Shown here in pieces: positions 59,884 through 64,000 of a stretch of DNA of 64,000 nt. The notes beneath the pieces are model-generated. The model made no database searches. It saw only the letters and a list, made by a program, of their open reading frames with translations, and had not been told where the DNA came from. The stretch lies in NCBI GenBank assembly GCA_963829725.1, contig CAWHJW010000010.1:434001-498000 (forward strand), written 5' to 3'. Within the stretch, counting starts at the first letter, position 1. Each line of letters starts with the position of its first letter. Made by a program: the position numbers and the translations under genes. This DNA is from RYN-230 sp963829725 (GTDB lineage Bacteria; Actinomycetota; Actinomycetes; Streptosporangiales; Streptosporangiaceae).

Positions 59884-61356
59884 ATGCGGGAACGCACCGG
59901 CCTTACCGCCCGGCGCCGGGCCGGCCGCCTGAGGGACGGCCACCGGGCCGGGCCCTGGGCTGCGGAAACCTCGCCGCAGGCGCCTCCCCCCGGGGACGGC
60001 ACGCCGGCTCCCGCGGACGGCCAGCCGCCCGCCGGGGACGGCCATCCGGGCGCGCCGGGAACCAGCCGCGGCCCCTGGCCCACATCGGACCGGTGGCCGC
60101 GCGGGCCACGGATCAGCGGCCCGCTCCGCCGCCGCCGGGCGGGCCGGCTGGCCGGCGGGGTGGCCACCGGCCTGGCCGCCCGGGCCGGCCTGGACGTGCG
60201 CGTGGTGCGGGCGGCCTTCGTGATCGCCGCGCTGCTCAGCGGGTTCGGCGCGGCCGCCTATGTGGCGGCCTGGCTGCTGCTGCCCGCGGAGGACGCCACG
60301 GACGGCGCGATCGCGTCCCGGGCGCTGGCCGACCGGCGGGGCATCGCCCTGGCCGCCGGGCTGGTGTCAGTGCTCGTGGTGATCATGCTCATCGGCACCG
60401 CGCTGGGCGCGGCCTGGATTGGCTCGCTGGCCTGGCCGGGCGTCATCACGCTGGCCGGGCTGGTGCTGATCTGGCGCAACGCCGACCCGGATGAGCGGGC
60501 CTCGCTGCGCCGGGTGGCCAAGCCCGCTCTCGATCTGGCCGCGGACTACCCGAGGTCCCGGATCTGGGCCCGGGCCGCGATCGCCGCGGTGCTGCTGGTG
60601 GCCGGGCTGGCGTCCCTGGTGGCCGGTCACCCACGGCGGGCAGCCCTGCTGCCGCTGGGCGGGCTGATACTGGTGGTCGCCGGGATCCTGCTGCTGCTCG
60701 GCCCCTGGTGGGTCCGGATCGCCCGCGACCTGGTGACGGAACGGCAGGCCCGGATCCGGGCCGAGGAGCGGGCCGACATGGCCGCCCGGGTGCACGACTC
60801 GGTGCTGCAGACGCTCGCGCTGATCCAGCGCCGGGCCGACGATCCGCAGCAGGTGGTCCAGCTGGCCCGGGCCCAGGAGCGTGAGCTGCGCGGCTGGCTG
60901 TTCGGCGGGCGGTCCCCCGGATCGCTGGAAGGCCAGGCCACGACGCTGGCCGACGGGGTCCGGCTGATCCAGCAGGAGGTCGAGGCCCGGCACGGTATCC
61001 CGGTGGAGGCCATCACCGTGGGTGACTGCCCGCTGGACGATGCTCTCAGCGCCCTGCTGGCCGCCGCCCGGGAGGCGACGGTCAACGCGGTCAAGTGGTC
61101 CGGGGCCCCGGTCGTGTCGCTGTTCGCCGAGGTGGAGCCGGCCGAGGTGACCGTGTTCATCCGGGACCGCGGCTGCGGCTTCGATCCCGCCGCGGTGCCC
61201 GGCGACCGGAAGGGGCTCGCGGAGTCCATCCACGCCCGGATGGCCCGCCGCGGCGGCGTCGCCACCGTGCGCAGCAGCCCGGGCGAGGGCACCGAGGTCT
61301 CGCTCCGGATGCCGCGGCTGGCCGGCGAGCGGGCGGCCGGCGGGGTGCCGTCGTGA
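59884..61356 (+). CDS. PspC-domain sensor histidine kinase
   Basis: This 490-residue kinase starts at ATG 59884 after a G-rich site. About 75 disordered residues precede a PspC domain (RRRAGRLAGGVATGLAARAG, VRAAFVIAALLSGFGAAAYV) and further helices (about 150-285). A NarX/DesK-type dimerisation domain carries phospho-His304 in ADMAARVHDSVLQTLALIQR, and an HATPase region ends the protein (ALLAAAREATVNAVKWSGAP, VFIRDRGCGFDP). It overlaps the regulator gene as GTGA. The layout resembles actinobacterial envelope-stress two-component systems with a PspC sensor. Confidence 0.92.
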   Translation: MRERTGLTARRRAGRLRDGHRAGPWAAETSPQAPPPGDGTPAPADGQPPAGDGHPGAPGTSRGPWPTSDRWPRGPRISGPLRRRRAGRLAGGVATGLAARAGLDVRVVRAAFVIAALLSGFGAAAYVAAWLLLPAEDATDGAIASRALADRRGIALAAGLVSVLVVIMLIGTALGAAWIGSLAWPGVITLAGLVLIWRNADPDERASLRRVAKPALDLAADYPRSRIWARAAIAAVLLVAGLASLVAGHPRRAALLPLGGLILVVAGILLLLGPWWVRIARDLVTERQARIRAEERADMAARVHDSVLQTLALIQRRADDPQQVVQLARAQERELRGWLFGGRSPGSLEGQATTLADGVRLIQQEVEARHGIPVEAITVGDCPLDDALSALLAAAREATVNAVKWSGAPVVSLFAEVEPAEVTVFIRDRGCGFDPAAVPGDRKGLAESIHARMARRGGVATVRSSPGEGTEVSLRMPRLAGERAAGGVPS

Positions 61357-62021
61357 CCGGGGTGCCCCGGGTGGTCATCGTCGATGACCATGGCCTGTTC
61401 CGGGCCGGCGTCCGGGCCGAGCTCGGCGGCGACGTCACCGTGCTCGGCGAGGCCGATGACGTGGCCCCGGCGATCACGCTGATCGGCGAGTGCCTCCCGG
61501 ACGTGGTGCTGCTCGACGTGCACCTGCCCGGCGGCGGCGGCCAGGCGGTGGTCAGCGCGGTCCGGGCCGCGCACCCGCAGGTCAGGTTCCTCGCGCTGTC
61601 CGCGTCGGACGCGCCGGAAGACGTGATCGCGGTGATCCGCGCGGGCGCGCGCGGGTACGTGACCAAGACGATCAGCGGCCCGGAGCTGGTGGACGCGGTG
61701 CGCCGGGTGGCGGCCGGGGACAGCGTGTTCTCGCCCCGGCTGGCCGGGTTCGTGCTGGACGCCTTCGCCGCGTCGGCCTCGCCCGCCGCCGCGCCCGGGG
61801 CCGCCGCGCCGTCGTTCGACCCGGAACTGGACCAGCTCACCCCCCGGGAACGGGAAGTGCTGCGGCTCATCGCCCGCGGTTACACCTACAAGGAGATCGC
61901 CCGGGAGCTGTACATCTCGACCAAGACCGTGGAGAGCCACGTGTCCTCGGTGCTGCGCAAGCTGCAGCTGTCCACGCGGCACCAGCTGACGCGATGGGCG
62001 ACAGAGCGGCGGCTGGCCTAG
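61353..62021 (+). CDS. NarL/LuxR-type response regulator
   Basis: GTG 61353, overlapping the kinase stop, gives 222 residues. The receiver starts VPRVVIVDDHGLFRAGVRAE and is phosphorylated at Asp55 in LLDVHLPG. The C-terminal HTH reads LTPREREVLRLIARGYTYKE and IARELYISTKTVESHVSSVL. It is the partner of the PspC kinase. Likely targets are its own region and the PspC/DUF1707 operon through the CCCTGA repeats. Confidence 0.94.
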   Translation: MTGVPRVVIVDDHGLFRAGVRAELGGDVTVLGEADDVAPAITLIGECLPDVVLLDVHLPGGGGQAVVSAVRAAHPQVRFLALSASDAPEDVIAVIRAGARGYVTKTISGPELVDAVRRVAAGDSVFSPRLAGFVLDAFAASASPAAAPGAAAPSFDPELDQLTPREREVLRLIARGYTYKEIARELYISTKTVESHVSSVLRKLQLSTRHQLTRWATERRLA

Positions 62022-62100
62022 TCTGCTGCTACGGTATTCGCCGCCGGCCGTCCCGACTGCAGCGGCCGGCGAGCACACGGGGCCAAACGCTGGAGGAACG

Positions 62101-63843
62101 GTGGCTGACGAGTTTCCTTCGGGGTTAACCGATTACCGGGCGGGCTCGCAGATCGCCTACTACGAGCTGGCGGAGGAGATCGGCCGCGGCGGCATGGCCG
62201 TGGTGTACCGGGCGCGCGACGCCCGGCTGGACCGCTGGGTGGCGCTCAAGGTCCTGTCCCCCGAGTTCGCCCGCGATGAGGCGTTCCGGCAGCGGTTCAT
62301 CCGCGAGTCCCGCGCCGCCGCGGGGGTGGATCACCCGAACATCATCCCCATCTTCGACGCCGGCGAGGCCGACGGCGTGCTGTTCATCGCGATGCGCTAT
62401 GTCTCCGGCCAGGACGTGCACAGCCTGCTGCACCGGGCCGGGCCGCTGCCTGCGCCGCGGGCCATCGGCATCATCACCCAGGTGGCGGCCGCGCTGGACG
62501 CCGCGCACGAGTGCGGGCTGGTGCACCGGGACGTCAAGCCGGCCAACATGCTGCTCGGCGGGCTGGCCGAGAACAGCACCGGCGACCACGTGTACCTGTC
62601 CGACTTCGGCATCAGCAAGGCCGCGCACGCCACGTCCAGCCTGACGCTGACCGGCCAGGTGCTGGGCACGCTCAACTACCTGGCCCCCGAGCAGGTAGAG
62701 GGCCGCACGGTGGACGGCCGGGCCGACGGTTACGCGCTGGCCTGCGCGGCCTTCGAGATGCTCGCGGGCTCCCCGCCGTTCCGCCGGGACGAGAACCTGG
62801 CGGTGATGTGGGCCCAGGTGTCCGCGCCGCCGCCGCCGCTGACCCAGCACCGCCCGGACCTCCCCCCCGCCGCCGACCGCGTGATGGCCAAGGCACTGGC
62901 CAAGTCCCCGGCCGACCGGTACCAGACCTGCCTGGCCTTCGCCGCGGCGCTGCAGGAGGCCTGCCGCACCGCGGAGACCGCGACGCCTAACGGCACTGTC
63001 CCGGCCGGTCCCGTCCGCCGCGGCGCGCCGCCGACCTCGATGGATGTTCCGGCGCCCCGCGGCGAGGCTCGGGTGCCGGCCGCCGGCGAGGCGGCCGCGG
63101 CCGGGCTTGGCGTCGCGGCGGACCCGCCGGGCGCCGCCGGGGCCGGCTTCGGGGCACCAGCCGCCCGGGGCAGCGTCCGCGCGGACGCTGCCGACTTCGG
63201 GATGCCCCCGGCCCGGGCAGGCTTCGGGGCCCCCGCGGCCGGGGCTCCGCGGCCGCGCTCGCCGGCCCGCGCATCCCGGCCAGCACCCCCGGCCGGGCAG
63301 GCGGCACCGTTCTCAGCAACCCCGGCTGACCGTGGCCCGGCCGCCCCCCGGGGGCCGGTGACCGGCCAGCTACCTGTCCCGCCGCGGCCCCGGTCACCGC
63401 GGCGGCACCGCGGGCTGGCCATCCTCATCGCCTGCCTGCTGGCCGCCGGCCTCGCGGGCGGCGCGGCCGCGCTGAGCCACCGCCTCTCACCGTTCAGCAC
63501 GTCCGGCGGGGCGCCCACCTCGCCGGCCTCCACCGCGCCGCCCGGGGCGCTCAGCCCCGAGGCCACCGTGCAGGCGTACTACGCGGCGATCACCGCCCAC
63601 CGCTATCTCGCAGCCTGGCGGCTGGGCGGCAGGAACGCGAGCCCCGGGGCCAGGTTTCCGCGGTTCGCAGCCGGCTTCCTGATGACCCGGCGGGACGTGG
63701 TCACGTCGATCCACGCGGCCGGTGACATAGTGACGGCCCGGTTGACCGCCGTGCAGACGGACGGCACGGTCAAGTACTTCGCGGGCACCTACGTGGTGCA
63801 GCACGGCGAGATCGTGAGGTTCCTGGTCAATCCGGCCGGCTGA
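62101..63843 (+). CDS. Membrane Ser/Thr protein kinase (Pkn type)
   Basis: GTG 62101, with GGAGG upstream, gives 580 residues. The Hanks kinase domain (about 20-285) has IGRGGMAVVYRAR, Lys50 in VALKVL, His142-Arg-Asp144 in HRDVKPANML, and Asp168-Phe-Gly in DFGISK. A Pro/Ala/Arg-rich juxtamembrane linker leads to one helix near residue 440 (ILIACLLAAGLAGGAAAL). About 110 extracytoplasmic residues follow, with EATVQAYYAAITAHRYLAAW, which may be an NTF2-like sensor. It starts 79 bases after the two-component genes. Confidence 0.93.
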   Translation: MADEFPSGLTDYRAGSQIAYYELAEEIGRGGMAVVYRARDARLDRWVALKVLSPEFARDEAFRQRFIRESRAAAGVDHPNIIPIFDAGEADGVLFIAMRYVSGQDVHSLLHRAGPLPAPRAIGIITQVAAALDAAHECGLVHRDVKPANMLLGGLAENSTGDHVYLSDFGISKAAHATSSLTLTGQVLGTLNYLAPEQVEGRTVDGRADGYALACAAFEMLAGSPPFRRDENLAVMWAQVSAPPPPLTQHRPDLPPAADRVMAKALAKSPADRYQTCLAFAAALQEACRTAETATPNGTVPAGPVRRGAPPTSMDVPAPRGEARVPAAGEAAAAGLGVAADPPGAAGAGFGAPAARGSVRADAADFGMPPARAGFGAPAAGAPRPRSPARASRPAPPAGQAAPFSATPADRGPAAPRGPVTGQLPVPPRPRSPRRHRGLAILIACLLAAGLAGGAAALSHRLSPFSTSGGAPTSPASTAPPGALSPEATVQAYYAAITAHRYLAAWRLGGRNASPGARFPRFAAGFLMTRRDVVTSIHAAGDIVTARLTAVQTDGTVKYFAGTYVVQHGEIVRFLVNPAG

Positions 63844-64000
63844 CCGGGCGGCCGGTCAGCCCGGCCGGCAGGCGGCGGGTGACGCCCAGTGCGGCCAGCG
63901 CCGCCGTGGCACTGAGGCCGAACGCGGCGGTGATGCCCCAGCGCAGGCCGGGCCCGGTGGCCACGGCCACGGCGGCTCCCCCGGTGCCGATGCCGACGGC
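63827..64000 (-). CDS. C-terminal end of a membrane transporter (runs off window), MFS-like
   Basis: The frame is open from the window edge to the TGA at 63827 (57 residues). Two membrane helices are visible, AVGIGTGGAAVAVATGPGLR and WGITAAFGLSATAALAALGV, then a short basic tail with TRRLPAGLTGRPVSR. Paired terminal helices of this type are typical of major facilitator exporters. The end overlaps the STPK gene by 17 bases on the opposite strand. Assignment beyond membrane protein is tentative. Confidence 0.6.
   Translation of the reverse strand, partial: AVGIGTGGAAVAVATGPGLRWGITAAFGLSATAALAALGVTRRLPAGLTGRPVSRPD

Noticed and set aside
1..64000. tRNA or rRNA genes
   Set aside because: I looked for TPsiC-like GGTTCGAATCC patterns and rRNA-like stretches and saw none convincing; a covariance-model search would be decisive.

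Overview
This window is a stretch of very GC-rich chromosome with strong G/C third positions and frequent GTG starts. A WhiB-type Fe-S regulator, a SigF/SigB-family sigma factor, a mycothiol-amidase-like PIG-L protein, an F420 (deazaflavin)-type oxidoreductase, DUF1707 and PspC envelope-stress proteins and LigD-type polymerases all point to an Actinomycetota with mycothiol and F420. Within the phylum, something in or near Streptosporangiales is my best guess, but that is inference. I saw no rRNA, tRNA, CRISPR array, phage or intact transposon.

Layout. 0-5.4 kb: an amine or amino-acid catabolic locus. An APC permease and a GntR regulator (cut by the window edge) run left; a choline-kinase-like phosphotransferase and a dimethylglycine-dehydrogenase-like flavoenzyme run right. 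A GTCTAGAC site of HutC/GntR type sits between them. 5.4-11 kb: an ECF sigma remnant, a SulP transporter, then the homogentisate operon hmgA-gntR-fahA with 4-base overlaps and a palindrome before hmgA. 11-20.5 kb: a membrane-anchored GGDEF-EAL protein (frameshifted), Tex, a SnoaL-like protein, a CDF metal exporter and a GH3 glycosidase. 20.5-23.6 kb: a tightly overlapping four-gene operon (acyl-CoA-dehydrogenase-like, PIG-L deacetylase, NodS-like methyltransferase, GT2 glycosyltransferase). I regard it as the most interesting undescribed pathway here.

23.8-32.2 kb: a region poor in intact genes, with a beta-propeller lipoprotein in two frames, a split UPF0158 gene, a large HTH-STAND-WD40 protein with 14 near-identical repeats in three frames, a small ORF and an FtsX permease remnant. 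32.2-35.2 kb: AI-2E-type and YbhN-type membrane proteins. 35.2-37.3 kb: a decayed phosphatase / CHASE3 sensor / response-regulator module. 37.5-45.1 kb: whiB, sigF, two MarR regulators, a GT4 glycosyltransferase, a split GH15 enzyme, a STAS protein and two coupled genes of unknown function. 45.2-49.7 kb: a LigD PE-POL protein, a ClC channel, a GH3 remnant and the Mca-like amidase. 49.8-57.8 kb: a penicillin-binding protein, DUF4230, VOC, an aldo/keto reductase, OsmC, a mini-GntR with its palindrome, a deazaflavin oxidoreductase, an HEAGH protein, CBS-BON and a universal stress protein. 57.8-64 kb: a second LigD polymerase, then DUF1707, PspC, a PspC-histidine kinase with LuxR response regulator, and a Ser/Thr kinase.

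Two themes run through the window. The first is stress and envelope sensing (SigF, STAS, WhiB, USP, OsmC, CBS-BON, PspC/kinase, STPK). The second is an unusual number of apparent one-base frameshifts, many in short homopolymers. These may be residual assembly errors, whereas the larger deletions at 35-37 kb and 31.4-31.8 kb look like real decay. Several convergent gene pairs overlap at their 3' ends, and most operons are coupled by GTGA, ATGA or TTGA overlaps.
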